NCBI RefSeq assembly: GCF_013149275.1
Contig: NZ_JABGNA010000008.1
Coordinates: 124,001 to 188,000, forward strand
Reading direction: 5' to 3'
DNA from: Mucilaginibacter sp. SG564
Lineage (GTDB): Bacteria; Bacteroidota; Bacteroidia; Sphingobacteriales; Sphingobacteriaceae
Length of the DNA: 64,000 nucleotides
The position numbers were made by a program, and so were the translations under genes. The notes under the pieces were generated by a model. The model was not told where the DNA came from and searched no databases. It worked only from the letters and a program-made list of their open reading frames with translations. Positions 41,732 to 50,670 of the stretch are shown piece after piece (position 1 is the first letter of the stretch; each line of letters begins with the position of its first letter).

Positions 41732-42311
41732 TAAAAATTTACTCGACCGCTGGCGCACCACCGAGTTATTACTACTGGGTGGCTCGGCCGGATCGTTTAA
41801 ACTATTGTTCCAGATGGTAAAGTTGCTGCCTGATGATCTGGATAAAACGGTAATCATCGTTATCCATCGCAAGCGGAACTTTTTTAGTGAAATAGCGAAA
41901 CTTTTTGCAGAGAATACCCGTATTTCCCTCCGCGAAATTGAAGATAAAGACGTTCTGAAAAAAAATACGATTTATATAGCACCCGCCAATTACCATACCC
42001 TTATTGAAAAGGGCGGGTATTTTAGTTTGGATGTATCCGAGGCGGTCTGGTACTCAAAACCCTCAATTGATGTAACTTTTGAAAGCGCCGCCGAGGTTTA
42101 CCATGATCGATGTATGGCCATCTTATTATCAGGAGCCAACCAGGATGGTGCCGATGGGATGTTAAAATTGAGGAGACATGGGGCAGTTACCATTGCCCAG
42201 CATCCCGAGGATGCAGAAATGGATGAAATGCCTACAGCGGCCATTAACAATGGAGGCGCCCGGTATATATTACGTACAGATGAGATATTTAAACTTTTAC
42301 ATACACAGTAA
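41721..42311 (+). CDS. cheB: CheB-type methylesterase, stand-alone
   Basis: This 196-residue protein is read from a TTG at 41721, overlapping the cheR stop by 11 nt. It consists only of the CheB methylesterase domain: GGSAGSFKLL holds the nucleophile Ser, VIHRKRN the catalytic His, and LLSGANQDGADG the Asp. The receiver domain that normally controls CheB is absent, so activity must be set by partners in the operon. MPTAAI and GGARYIL are also conserved family elements. It is expected to remove methyl groups set by CheR. Confidence 0.9.
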   Translation: MGPDKNLLDRWRTTELLLLGGSAGSFKLLFQMVKLLPDDLDKTVIIVIHRKRNFFSEIAKLFAENTRISLREIEDKDVLKKNTIYIAPANYHTLIEKGGYFSLDVSEAVWYSKPSIDVTFESAAEVYHDRCMAILLSGANQDGADGMLKLRRHGAVTIAQHPEDAEMDEMPTAAINNGGARYILRTDEIFKLLHTQ

Positions 42312-42331
42312 TTCACTTACATTAGCATTAA

Positions 42332-44260
42332 ATGAGTCCCGTTAATATTCTTATTGTTGATGATAGAGAAGAAAATATTGTTGCGCTTGAAGCATTATTG
42401 AAGCGCGATGATATTCGTATATTTTCTACAACATCGCCAAATGAAGCTCTCAAGATTGCCTGGGACACACATATTGCTATTGCCCTTATTGATGTGCAGA
42501 TGCCCGAAATGGATGGTTTTGAGTTGGTTGAAATGCTCAAATCAAATCCGCGTACACGAGATATCATGGTGATATTTGTGACCGCCATATCTAAAGAAGC
42601 TAAATACGCGGTGAAAGGTTTGGGTACCGGCGCTATTGATTATTTGTACAAACCGCTTGATCCGTATATAACATCGGCCAAGGTTGATTCATTTGTGCAC
42701 CTGGCGCGTACCCAGGCCGAGATCAGGCTAAAGAACGAAGATTTGCAGAATTTTGCTATCGTGGTAAAAAACTCTGCCGATATCATTTGCTCGGTCGACG
42801 CGCAAAATCTCCGCATCAGCAATATTAACCCCGCGGTTGAAACCATTATGGGTTTTAAATCGGCAGAGTTGCTGGGTAAAGGAATTGTTAACCTGGCGGT
42901 TGAAAACCAGCAGGCGCTGTTTCGCAAAAAGCTGGGCGAGATCATCAAGGACAACCTGAACTTTGCCGTTTTTGAATTACAGTTTGAAACCTTTGATAAA
43001 CGGGTGATATGGGTAGAGTGCCGTGCATCCTATCATAATAAAATTATTTTTTTAAACATCAGCGATATCTCGCCGCAAAAGAGCTACCAGGAACAGCTGA
43101 TCAAGTCAAAAGAAAACGCCGAATACAGCAAAAAGGTAAAGGAAACTTTTTTGGCTAACATGAGCCATGAGTTGCGTACCCCGGTTAATGGTATTATAGG
43201 TATTACCAACCTTTTGCTGCGTACCGAACTGAATGAGCAGCAAAAAAACATGCTCAATTTGCTCGAAACTTCCTCCAAGTCGTTACTGGGGGTAATAAAC
43301 GATGTGCTGGACATATCCAAAATAGAAGCTGGTAAGTTTAACATTGTACGTACACCCAATAATATACGCGAGCTTATACGGGCCGCGTTTGATCTGCTTA
43401 AATTCAGGGCCGATGAAAGCAATATTGAATTTATACTGGAGATAGAGGATAATGTGCCGGCAAACCTCATGGTTGATTCCCTGCGTTTGAATCAGATCCT
43501 GATGAACCTGTTGAGCAATGCTATCAAGTTTACCGAACGCGGGTATGTTAAACTGAAGGTATCGGTATTGCAAAAACATAACGATAAGGTTAAATTGAAG
43601 TATAGCGTTGAAGATTCGGGTATTGGTGTTCCGGCCGATAGGCTGAGCAAAATATTTGAATCATTTGAACAGGCCGAAGAAGATACCGTAAGCAAATACG
43701 GCGGTACGGGACTTGGCTTAACCATTGTAAAAAAACTGGCCGAATTAAAAGGCGGTGAACTCACCGTGAGCAGTCAATTAGGTAAAGGAAGCACCTTTAA
43801 TTTTATCAACTGGCATACCATTGCAGCTGCGCCGGTTGAAAAAATGAGCAGTAAACCCGATAAAATACTTAATCCATTTAACAATGTTACTGTTTTGGTG
43901 GCCGAAGATAATATGGTGAACCAGTTTATGCTATCGAAAATGCTGAAGGACTGGAGCGTGGAGGTTGATATGGTAGATAATGGACGTAAGCTGATCGAAA
44001 AACTGAAAAGCAAAAAATACGATCTTATTTTAATGGATACCCATATGCCCGAAATGAATGGTTATGAAACTGCCCGCACTATACGTGTTGACTTTGAAGA
44101 GCCCAAAAGAAGCATCCCTATCATATCCCTTTCAGCATCTTCATTTGGGCATGAGCAGGAACAAGCGCTTACCGCAGGTATGAATGATGTGTTGGCAAAA
44201 CCATTCCAGCCATATCAGCTGCACGAAAAAATAAGCCAGTTGCTAAAGGTAGTGGTATGA
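42332..44260 (+). CDS. REC-PAS hybrid histidine kinase with C-terminal receiver
   Basis: This 642-residue cytoplasmic protein has domains in order: receiver (Asp54, LIDVQMPE), PAS (~145-250, NSADIICSVDAQNLRISNIN), HisKA with FLANMSHELRTPVNG (His279), HATPase_c (GTGLGLTIVKK), and a second receiver (Asp569, LMDTHMPEM). It has no membrane helix, so it probably takes phosphate from the first kinase through its N-terminal receiver. It is the last gene of the four-gene signalling operon, 20 nt after cheB. It ends 3 nt before the convergent ogt stop. Confidence 0.92.
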   Translation: MSPVNILIVDDREENIVALEALLKRDDIRIFSTTSPNEALKIAWDTHIAIALIDVQMPEMDGFELVEMLKSNPRTRDIMVIFVTAISKEAKYAVKGLGTGAIDYLYKPLDPYITSAKVDSFVHLARTQAEIRLKNEDLQNFAIVVKNSADIICSVDAQNLRISNINPAVETIMGFKSAELLGKGIVNLAVENQQALFRKKLGEIIKDNLNFAVFELQFETFDKRVIWVECRASYHNKIIFLNISDISPQKSYQEQLIKSKENAEYSKKVKETFLANMSHELRTPVNGIIGITNLLLRTELNEQQKNMLNLLETSSKSLLGVINDVLDISKIEAGKFNIVRTPNNIRELIRAAFDLLKFRADESNIEFILEIEDNVPANLMVDSLRLNQILMNLLSNAIKFTERGYVKLKVSVLQKHNDKVKLKYSVEDSGIGVPADRLSKIFESFEQAEEDTVSKYGGTGLGLTIVKKLAELKGGELTVSSQLGKGSTFNFINWHTIAAAPVEKMSSKPDKILNPFNNVTVLVAEDNMVNQFMLSKMLKDWSVEVDMVDNGRKLIEKLKSKKYDLILMDTHMPEMNGYETARTIRVDFEEPKRSIPIISLSASSFGHEQEQALTAGMNDVLAKPFQPYQLHEKISQLLKVVV

Positions 44261-44263
44261 GTA

Positions 44264-44749
44264 CTAAAACTCGAGTTTGGTTTGGCCGATACCCATTACT
44301 TTGGCCTCGTGTTCCAGTAGCCATTTTTTACGCCAAAGGCCGCCCGCGTAGCCGGTAAGGCTGCCGTCTGAACCTATAACCCGATGGCAGGGTACCACTA
44401 TCCACAGATTATTTTTACCATTGGCCGATGCTATGGCCCTGATGGCCAGCGGACTATTCATTTGGTTTGATTGCTGCGCATAGGTAATGGTACGTCCGTA
44501 CTTTATTTGCAATAACTCGTCCCATACCTGTTGCTGAAAAGGAGTGCCCGCCTGTTTCAGCGGCAGATCAAACTCCTTGCGCTCACCTTTAAAATACTCA
44601 TCCAGTTGGTCAATAGCCTTTTGCAATAATGGGGTTGGTGCAGGGGTAATTTCATACTCCTCGTCCCGGGCCGATATGGAAGCAATAAAGCCATCCTCTT
44701 CGGTAATGCGGGTTATGCCAAGCGGGGTATTACAGTAAGCAACGGGCAT
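44264..44749 (-). CDS. ogt: Methylated-DNA-protein cysteine methyltransferase
   Basis: This 161-residue DNA repair protein starts at 44749 (MPVAYCNTPL). The N-terminal ribonuclease-like part is followed by the catalytic domain with TPFQQQVWDELLQIKYGRT, the arginine-finger region NSPLAIRAIASANGKN and active site VVPCHRVIG (Cys121). It transfers alkyl groups from O6-alkylguanine onto its own cysteine. Full length for Ogt-type proteins without an Ada domain. It is convergent with the signalling operon. Confidence 0.93.
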   Translation of the reverse strand: MPVAYCNTPLGITRITEEDGFIASISARDEEYEITPAPTPLLQKAIDQLDEYFKGERKEFDLPLKQAGTPFQQQVWDELLQIKYGRTITYAQQSNQMNSPLAIRAIASANGKNNLWIVVPCHRVIGSDGSLTGYAGGLWRKKWLLEHEAKVMGIGQTKLEF

Positions 44750-44989
44750 GAATTTTATTTTTACAGGTTGATAATGGATTGCCGTAGGCAATGTGATTTC
44801 TTTTTCAAATTTAAGGCAATTGGAATGATTGAGCAAATGCTTGCGTCAGGACGATCTCATAAAAAGCGCGTCATTGCAAGCGCAGGAGCCCCCTCTAAAT
44901 CTCCCCCAAAGGGGGAGATTTTAAAACTCTTTTTTTAAGTCCTCTCCATTGGAGAGTAATAGCCCATCAAGAGGCCGCTACCCAAAAAA
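44750..44989. other. Intergenic gap, upstream of ogt
   Basis: Beyond the 5' side of ogt there are fragments of repeat families: GCGTCATTGCAAGCGCAGGA (half of the pyrC-flanking palindrome) and AAATCTCCCCCAAAGGGGGA with a matching half, typical of degraded palindromic elements. No gene is supportable. Confidence 0.5.
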
Positions 44990-45067
44990 GGTGTCATGCT
45001 GAGCCCCGTCGAAGCATGGTGGGCAGGCCTCTGCGCTCTATCCTTCGACGGGGCTCAGGATGACACC
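44990..45067. repeat. 80-bp palindrome (GTGTCA...TGACAC), copy b
   Basis: GGTGTCATGCTGAGCCCCGT pairs with ACGGGGCTCAGGATGACACC; the stem includes GTCGAAG / CTTCGAC. Relative to copy a at 36003-36082 it is inverted. From here to 45270 lie only repeat fragments and an ATGAACAAATGAACC word (45237-45251). Confidence 0.75.
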
Positions 45068-45257
45068 CATTTTTTTTCATTTTTTTTCATTATGCCTTTT
45101 TGTGGGCTATTACTCTTTGGAGAGGGTTGGGTGAGACTCCTTACAGCAATGACGTGTTGGGAAAGGGCCGCAAGCGAAGAGAGGCCAAGCGTGATGATGG
45201 CCCACCGCAAGCAAAACCAATGCACCAATAAACCCATGAACAAATGAACCAAATAAT

Positions 45258-45265
45258 TACCTTTG
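45258..45265 (+). promoter_or_regulatory. Predicted -7 box for ccmB
   Basis: TACCTTTG matches TAnnTTTG just before the ATG at 45271. The same box, behind the same ATGAACC word repeat, precedes ccmC (47527-47534). Confidence 0.5.
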
Positions 45266-45270
45266 ACGCC

Positions 45271-45954
45271 ATGAAACTCGTTAACGAAACCTGGCACCTG
45301 CTTAAAAAGGAAATTTTGCTCGAATGGCGGTCAAAATATGCTTTTAATGGTGTTTTGTTATACGTGGTATCAACCGTATTTATTTGTTATATTTCCTTTA
45401 ACCTTACCCCGGGTTTTAGCGGCAGCAATGGTTACAAAGTGGTGTGGAACGTACTGTTCTGGATCATTATGCTGTTTGCATCGGTTAACGCCATAGCCAA
45501 AAGCTTTATGCAGGAGAGCAAGAGTCGTTTGCTTTATTATTATTCTATAGCCAGTCCGCAGGCTATTATCCTGTCAAAAACCATATACAATGTTTTGCTG
45601 ATGGCCCTGTTAAGCATACTGGCTTTACTGGTGTACATGGTGTTTTTTACCAATACTCTTGGAGATCCTTTGTTTTACTTTTTAACCGTGCTGTTGGGTA
45701 GCCTGAGTTTCTCTACCGTGTTCACCATGATATCGGCTATCGCCTCCAAAGCGGGTAATAACGGTACACTGATGGCTATTCTGAGTTTTCCTGTTATTAT
45801 ACCCGTGATCCTGGTGCTTATCCGCCTCAGTAAAAACGCGATGGATGGGATAGACAGAAGCCTGAGCCTGGGCAACATCGGTGTTTTGTGCGCCATTAAT
45901 GCCATTGTGATTACCACCGCGCTTTTGCTTTTCCCTTTCCTTTGGCGAGATTGA
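45271..45954 (+). CDS. ccmB: Heme exporter permease CcmB
   Basis: This 227-residue membrane protein starts at 45271 (MKLVNETWHL). It has six predicted helices and the CcmB opening LKKEILLEWRSKYAFNGVLL, with conserved ARSQASE-like positions replaced by SKSRLLYYYSIASPQAIILS. CcmB is the membrane subunit of the CcmAB ABC complex of cytochrome c maturation, which releases holo-CcmE. The ATPase gene ccmA is not in the window. It is transcribed in the same direction as the other ccm genes downstream. Confidence 0.88.
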   Translation: MKLVNETWHLLKKEILLEWRSKYAFNGVLLYVVSTVFICYISFNLTPGFSGSNGYKVVWNVLFWIIMLFASVNAIAKSFMQESKSRLLYYYSIASPQAIILSKTIYNVLLMALLSILALLVYMVFFTNTLGDPLFYFLTVLLGSLSFSTVFTMISAIASKAGNNGTLMAILSFPVIIPVILVLIRLSKNAMDGIDRSLSLGNIGVLCAINAIVITTALLLFPFLWRD

Positions 45955-46081
45955 TGGGCAAAAGATAATAATGGCATCCACTGTAACTTTCTTGTATCAA
46001 TAAATAAATGCGGGCAATTTCATCAAGCGTTCATAAAAATTATGTTTTTTAGTACCTTGAAAAAAAATTTATCCCTCATTA

Positions 46082-47275
46082 ATGCGGCCTTATTGGATCA
46101 TTCTTCTTCTTTTTATAGTATGCCCTTTTGTGGTAGCTGCTCAAAATACTACCATTACGGGTACGGTTGTTAATGCCAATGGTAAAAACCCGATAGCCCG
46201 GGCCAGCGTATTTTTAAGCAATGCCACTTATGGCGCGGTTACAGCCGAAGATGGCTCATTTACTCTTGGCGGTGTTAAACCAGGCCAGTATGAGCTGGTA
46301 GTAACCACCGTTGGGTACGAAGACTACTCACAAACCATACAGGTGAGCGGCGCGCCGCTGAAATTGAATATCGAGCTTACCCAAAAAGTATTAATGCTGC
46401 GCGAAGTAGTGATCAGCAGCGCAGCCGACTGGAAAAAGAATTACGAACAATTCAGGCGGGAGTTTATTGGCACTACCGAAAACTCCAAACTTTGCCGGGT
46501 AGTTAATCCGCACATACTCAATCTGATTTATCATCGCAACAAACAGCAGCTGGAAGCTTCCGGGGATGAATTTTTGGTGGTAGAAAACCACGCGCTGGGA
46601 TATCGCACCAAGTTTTTACTCAAAAACTTTTTGAGTGATGGCATCGAGCATACCATACAATACGCAGGTAAGGCCCTTTTTGAAGAACTGCCCGGATCGG
46701 CAGAACAAAAGAAAGCCTGGAAACAGAAACGTGAGCTGGCTTATTATGGCTCGGCACAGCATTTTTACCGTTCGTTATATAAAGATAGGTTGAAAGAGGA
46801 AGGTTTTGAAGCGCATGATTTTACCCGCATGCTCAACCGCGAACGGCCCGACGAAGGCCTGATATTACAAAAGATCAAAAGATACAGGGATATCGCTCCT
46901 AATCGCGATTCGCTGGCCAACTGGTACAGGCTCAACAACCTTACCAAATGGAACCGGGAAAATCTGGTCCGTTTACCCTATCAATCTATGGAAATATTGC
47001 GTAAAACACCCGAAAAGGGGATATATGCCGTTGTTTTTCCTCATCTGCTATACGTGGTATATACCAAAAAGGAAGAGACTACCGAATTTAGGGATGTTTA
47101 TCGCCCCCTGGATATGGGTAATTATGAAGCCAGTATTGTAACCCTCTACGGTAACTATATCTTGTTTGATATGAACGGTATTGTGATATCAAACCCAAGT
47201 CCGCTTTATGAAGGTACCTGGTCCAAAGCTAAACTGGCCGATCTGCTGCCCGTAGATTACGAGCCGGGGGACTGA
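46082..47275 (+). CDS. Exported protein with carboxypeptidase-like regulatory domain
   Basis: This 397-residue protein has a signal peptide (about residues 1-20, VCPFVVAAQ) and a CarboxypepD_reg-like domain (~22-92: TITGTVVNANGKNPIARASV, GSFTLGGVKPGQYELVVTTV). A large C-terminal region is mostly helical and rich in Arg, Glu and Tyr (KNYEQFRREFIG; YLLIL-free). There is no TonB plug or barrel. The N-terminal domain is common on SusC-like and other surface proteins of Bacteroidota. It sits between ccmB and ccmC, but nothing ties it to heme. Confidence 0.8.
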   Translation: MRPYWIILLLFIVCPFVVAAQNTTITGTVVNANGKNPIARASVFLSNATYGAVTAEDGSFTLGGVKPGQYELVVTTVGYEDYSQTIQVSGAPLKLNIELTQKVLMLREVVISSAADWKKNYEQFRREFIGTTENSKLCRVVNPHILNLIYHRNKQQLEASGDEFLVVENHALGYRTKFLLKNFLSDGIEHTIQYAGKALFEELPGSAEQKKAWKQKRELAYYGSAQHFYRSLYKDRLKEEGFEAHDFTRMLNRERPDEGLILQKIKRYRDIAPNRDSLANWYRLNNLTKWNRENLVRLPYQSMEILRKTPEKGIYAVVFPHLLYVVYTKKEETTEFRDVYRPLDMGNYEASIVTLYGNYILFDMNGIVISNPSPLYEGTWSKAKLADLLPVDYEPGD

Positions 47276-47521
47276 TCGTTGTTCATTGGTTCGCTTGTTC
47301 ATTAGTCTTAGCATGATCGTTCATTGGTTCACTGGTTCATTAGTTTATTGGTCTTAGTATGATTGTTCATTAGTTCACTTGTTCATTGGTCTTAGAGGTG
47401 GTTCCTAATGAGGTTTTATCAGTTCGTAGTAATTTTTCAGTGTTTACTAATGAACTAATGATACTAATGAACCAGTGAACCAACAAATGAACCAATGACA
47501 CTAATAAACTAATGAACCAAA
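47276..47521. repeat. Word-repeat hairpin (GTTCATTGGTTCACTGGTTC)
   Basis: The left 120 nt repeat GTTCATTGGTTCGCTTGTTC and CATTAGTCTTAGCATGATCG; the right 75 nt repeat the inverse AATGAACCAGTGAACCAAC and AATGAACCAATGACACTAAT. A 45-nt unique centre separates them. It is the longest word hairpin in the window and ends at the ccmC promoter box. Confidence 0.8.
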
Positions 47522-47526
47522 ATACC

Positions 47527-47534
47527 TACCTTTG
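47527..47534 (+). promoter_or_regulatory. Predicted -7 box for ccmC
   Basis: TACCTTTG fits TAnnTTTG and lies 13 nt before the ATG at 47548. No clear -33 TTG is seen in the repeat upstream. Confidence 0.5.
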
Positions 47535-47547
47535 CCCATCAATCAAT

Positions 47548-48219
47548 ATGAAATTTATTTATCAATCCTGGTGGAAGGTTTTAACAGTGATCGTAATTAT
47601 TTACACACTGATAGCCGGTTTACTGCTTGGGGTGCCCAAGCTGCCTATAGTTCACGAAACAATCAGAAATACCTATTTCCATGTACCTATGTGGATGGCC
47701 ATGTTTACGGTTTTTTCCATTTCGGTTTATTACAGCATCAAATACTTAAATACCGGTAAAGAAAAGTACGACCTTATCGCAGTTGAATGCGCCAATACAG
47801 GCCTGTTCTTTTTTGTGCTGGGGCTGATAACCGGCATGCTTTGGGCCAAATATACGTGGGGCGAGTTCTGGAGCAACGATCCTAAACAAAACAGCGCCGC
47901 CATAGCCTTCTTGTTGTACTGCGCTTATTCGGTATTGCGTAATTCCATTGACGAGGAACAGAAACGCGCCAAAATATCGGCTATCTATAACATTTTTGCT
48001 TTCCCGGTGATGATCGTACTGATCATGGTATTGCCCCGGATGACTGATTCGTTACACCCGGGTAATGGTGGTAACCCTGCTTTTGGTAAGCTGGATTTGG
48101 ATAACCGCATGCGTATGGTATTATATCCTGCCTTTATTGCCTGGAGCTTTATGGGCATCTGGATAGCCTCGGTACGTTACCGTATCCGTTTAATTGAATA
48201 TAAAAAGAACGAAAATTAA
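47548..48219 (+). CDS. ccmC: Heme exporter/handling protein CcmC
   Basis: This 223-residue membrane protein starts at 47548 (MKFIYQSWW). It has six predicted helices and the heme-handling tryptophan-rich segment WGEFWSNDPKQNSAAIAFLL, a Bacteroidota variant of the canonical WGxxWxWD loop; VPMWMAMF and DSLHPG carry the usual His/Trp surroundings. CcmC presents heme to CcmE. It is followed after 2 nt by the CcmD-like gene, a clear operon. Confidence 0.9.
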   Translation: MKFIYQSWWKVLTVIVIIYTLIAGLLLGVPKLPIVHETIRNTYFHVPMWMAMFTVFSISVYYSIKYLNTGKEKYDLIAVECANTGLFFFVLGLITGMLWAKYTWGEFWSNDPKQNSAAIAFLLYCAYSVLRNSIDEEQKRAKISAIYNIFAFPVMIVLIMVLPRMTDSLHPGNGGNPAFGKLDLDNRMRMVLYPAFIAWSFMGIWIASVRYRIRLIEYKKNEN

Positions 48220-48221
48220 TA

Positions 48222-48431
48222 ATGAAGAAGCTTACAGTTTTAGTATTGCTGCTGTTAAATTTTGCGCGTGCTTTTGCACAACAAAGCGTTACGGTTGAAA
48301 TGGATAACGCGTTGCGCAGCTCGGGTAAAATATACGTTGTAGTGGTTACTATAGTGATAATTTTTGCCGGATTGGCCTTTTATCTGTTCTCTATCGACCG
48401 TCGATTAAAAAAAATCGAAAAAGAAAAATAG
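48222..48431 (+). CDS. CcmD-like small membrane protein
   Basis: This 69-residue protein has an N-terminal signal-like segment (LTVLVLLLLNFARAFAQ) and one transmembrane helix (about 38-56: VVVVTIVIIFAGLAFYLF) followed by a charged tail SIDRRLKKIEKEK. The helix-plus-basic-tail form is that of CcmD, which helps hold CcmC with CcmE. The extra N-terminal export signal is typical for Bacteroidota versions. It starts 2 nt after ccmC. Confidence 0.8.
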   Translation: MKKLTVLVLLLLNFARAFAQQSVTVEMDNALRSSGKIYVVVVTIVIIFAGLAFYLFSIDRRLKKIEKEK

Positions 48432-48583
48432 TTCAAATAATTTGCCTATCTTGTTTAAACTTGGTTTTTGTACCGTTGTTATAAGGTGTATCTGAAACAC
48501 TAACAATAAAATATTTGCGATATTGATAAAAATTGTACCAAATTTGTGCACTTTTTTAAGAGTTTAATATTTATATAACAATT

Positions 48584-50020
48584 ATGGCTACGAATATTTT
48601 AGTTGCTGATCAGGATACCCACTTCTTCGGCGACGTATGTAAAAACTTCGATTACGCAGCGCAGTTTACAAAACACGATGCCGGTTTATTAGACCAAATC
48701 AAATCATGTAACAGTGTTTACCGCTTCCGTTTCCCTATCCGCAGGGGCAATGGGTTTGAGGTGATCGACGCGTGGAGGGTTGAGCATTCACATCACCAAT
48801 CGCCAACCAAAGGCGGTATCCGCTACAGCGAAATGGTGAACGAGGATGAAGTAATGGCACTTGCCGCTTTAATGACCTACAAATGTGCCATTGTGAACGT
48901 TCCGTTTGGTGGCGCTAAGGGCGGTATCAAAATAAATCCTAAAAACTACACCGTAAGCGAGCTGGAAAACATCACCCGCCGCTACACTGTGGAATTGATC
49001 AAGAAAAATTTTATTGGTCCAAGTATTGACGTACCTGCTCCGGATTATGGATCGGGCGAGCGCGAAATGAGCTGGATTGCTGATACCTATGCTACCATGA
49101 ACCCAGGTCAGCTGGATGCTATGGGTGCCGTTACCGGTAAACCTATCGCGTTACATGGTATCGCTGGTCGCCGGGAAGCTACCGGTCGTGGTGTGGCTAT
49201 TGCCATCCGCGAGTGTGTAAGCGTTGGCGAGGATATGCAGAAACTGGGCTTATTGCCAGGTTTGGCAGGTAAAAGAGTAATTGTACAAGGCTTGGGAAAT
49301 GTGGGCTACTATTCGGCTAAATTCCTGGCTGAGTTTGGCGCCATCATTGTTGGTTTGTGCGAGTTTGAAGGCGCTATTTATAATGAGGACGGCCTTGACG
49401 TTGAAGCTGTTTTCCAACACCGTAAAGCAACCGGCTCAATTTTAGGTTATGCAGGCGCCCTGCGCGAATTTGCCAACACCATGGAAGGTCTGGAGCAGCC
49501 ATGCGACATCCTGGTACCGGCCGCTCTGGAAAATCAGATCACCGAATACAACATCCGTAACATACAGGCTAAAATTATCGCCGAAGGTGCCAACGGTCCA
49601 ACCTCGCCAGAAGCCGAAGCTATATTTTATGCCAATGGCGGTTTAATCATCCCGGATATGTATGCCAATGCCGGCGGTGTAACGGTATCCTACTTTGAAT
49701 GGTTAAAAAACCTGAGCCACGTAGCTTTTGGCCGTATGAACCGCAGGTTTGAAGAAAATTCCAACCTGAACCTGGTGAACATGGTAGAAGGCATCACCGG
49801 GGTATCTCTTACCCCGATGCAGCGTTCAACCATTATCAAAGGCGCATCTGAACTGGAACTGGTAAACTCCGGACTGGAAGATACCATGATCCGCTCATAT
49901 CACGAGATCAGGGAAATCTACAAAAGTAATCCTAAGATCGAAACCTTGCGTAATGCAGCCATGGTAGGCGCTATCAACAAAATCGCCGTATCATACCAAA
50001 ACCTTGGTGTTTGGCCGTAA
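48584..50020 (+). CDS. gdhA: Glutamate dehydrogenase (Glu/Leu/Phe/Val family)
   Basis: This 478-residue enzyme has the full two-domain form: the substrate domain with KGGIRYSEMVNEDEVMALAA, the active-site lysine in VPFGGAKGGI, DVPAPDYGSGEREMSWIADT, and the Rossmann domain with GLGNVGYYSAKFLAE and AEGANGPTSPEA. It interconverts glutamate and 2-oxoglutarate with NAD(P). It is embedded between ccmD and ccmE, but a strong terminator follows, so it is probably its own unit. Confidence 0.93.
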   Translation: MATNILVADQDTHFFGDVCKNFDYAAQFTKHDAGLLDQIKSCNSVYRFRFPIRRGNGFEVIDAWRVEHSHHQSPTKGGIRYSEMVNEDEVMALAALMTYKCAIVNVPFGGAKGGIKINPKNYTVSELENITRRYTVELIKKNFIGPSIDVPAPDYGSGEREMSWIADTYATMNPGQLDAMGAVTGKPIALHGIAGRREATGRGVAIAIRECVSVGEDMQKLGLLPGLAGKRVIVQGLGNVGYYSAKFLAEFGAIIVGLCEFEGAIYNEDGLDVEAVFQHRKATGSILGYAGALREFANTMEGLEQPCDILVPAALENQITEYNIRNIQAKIIAEGANGPTSPEAEAIFYANGGLIIPDMYANAGGVTVSYFEWLKNLSHVAFGRMNRRFEENSNLNLVNMVEGITGVSLTPMQRSTIIKGASELELVNSGLEDTMIRSYHEIREIYKSNPKIETLRNAAMVGAINKIAVSYQNLGVWP

Positions 50021-50030
50021 ATAATTTCCT

Positions 50031-50108
50031 TGTCATTCTGAGGAACGAAGAATCTATTTGCTGGTATGCATATTTGAGAATAGATCCTTCGCTATGCTCA
50101 GGATGACA
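50031..50108. repeat. Palindrome after gdhA (TGTCATTCTGAGGAACG)
   Basis: TGTCATTCTGAGGAACGAAG and AGAATCTATT are answered by AATAGATCCTTCGC and CTCAGGATGACA. It is a relative of 7817-7848. Confidence 0.65.
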
Positions 50109-50118
50109 AAATTTATGC

Positions 50119-50151
50119 AAAAGGGCGGATTGAAAAATCCGCCCTTTTTTG
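50119..50151 (+). terminator. Strong terminator
   Basis: AAAAGGGCGGATT and AATCCGCCCTTTTTT form a 13-bp stem with a 4-nt loop and a T-run, about 100 nt after gdhA. Confidence 0.88.
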
Positions 50152-50670
50152 TTTTCTTACTTTTGCTATGTCACTGCGAGGAGGAACGACGAAGCAATCG
50201 CGAACTATACAGATCTATCTTTTATATTTCCCTTTGTTAATTTTCAAACTATGCTTTTCTCCTACCAATGGCTTAACTAACTTTTGCGAGGCAGAAATAG
50301 ATTTTGAAGAAGTATCCTCATTCTCCTTGTACGCCTCCGGTATCCATTCCAATTTTAGTCTGCATGTATTATTCATGGTAATTGCTTTAAGTAAATATAG
50401 TAAATTGGCTTAAAAAGGAGGGACTGCCACCCTGAGCCTGTCGAAGGGCGTCGCAGAGGCCGGCCCACCATGCTTCGACGAGCTCAGCATGACCCATTGA
50501 TGCCAGGTAAGCCAACGCCAAATCCCCAAAATCCTGATTCCTGACTCTTAGATTTTTGATTCTTTTCTCTATCAAGAATAATTCTAAATAACATATATGA
50601 CTTGTAATGAATTTTATTAGCGCTATGTTTTGTATTTTTGCGTACTATTTTATAATATATAAGCCTCGGA
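50152..50670. other. Gap before ccmE: repeat remnants and third 80-bp palindrome
   Basis: 50165-50200 has half of the CGTCATTGCG palindrome (TCACTGCGAGGAGGAACGAC). 50421-50497 is copy c of the GTGTCA palindrome (CCACCCTGAGCCTGTCGAAG ... CTTCGACGAGCTCAGCATGA). 50633-50640 TATTTTTG is a possible -7 box for ccmE. A frame at 50168-50413 is not credible. Confidence 0.6.

Noticed and set aside
47276..47521. CRISPR-like array
   Set aside because: The units are short, imperfect, without unique spacers of constant length, and reverse orientation in the middle; no cas gene is present.
50168..50413. 81-residue frame before ccmE
   Set aside because: It starts within a palindromic repeat, lacks motifs, and is crossed by repeat remnants.
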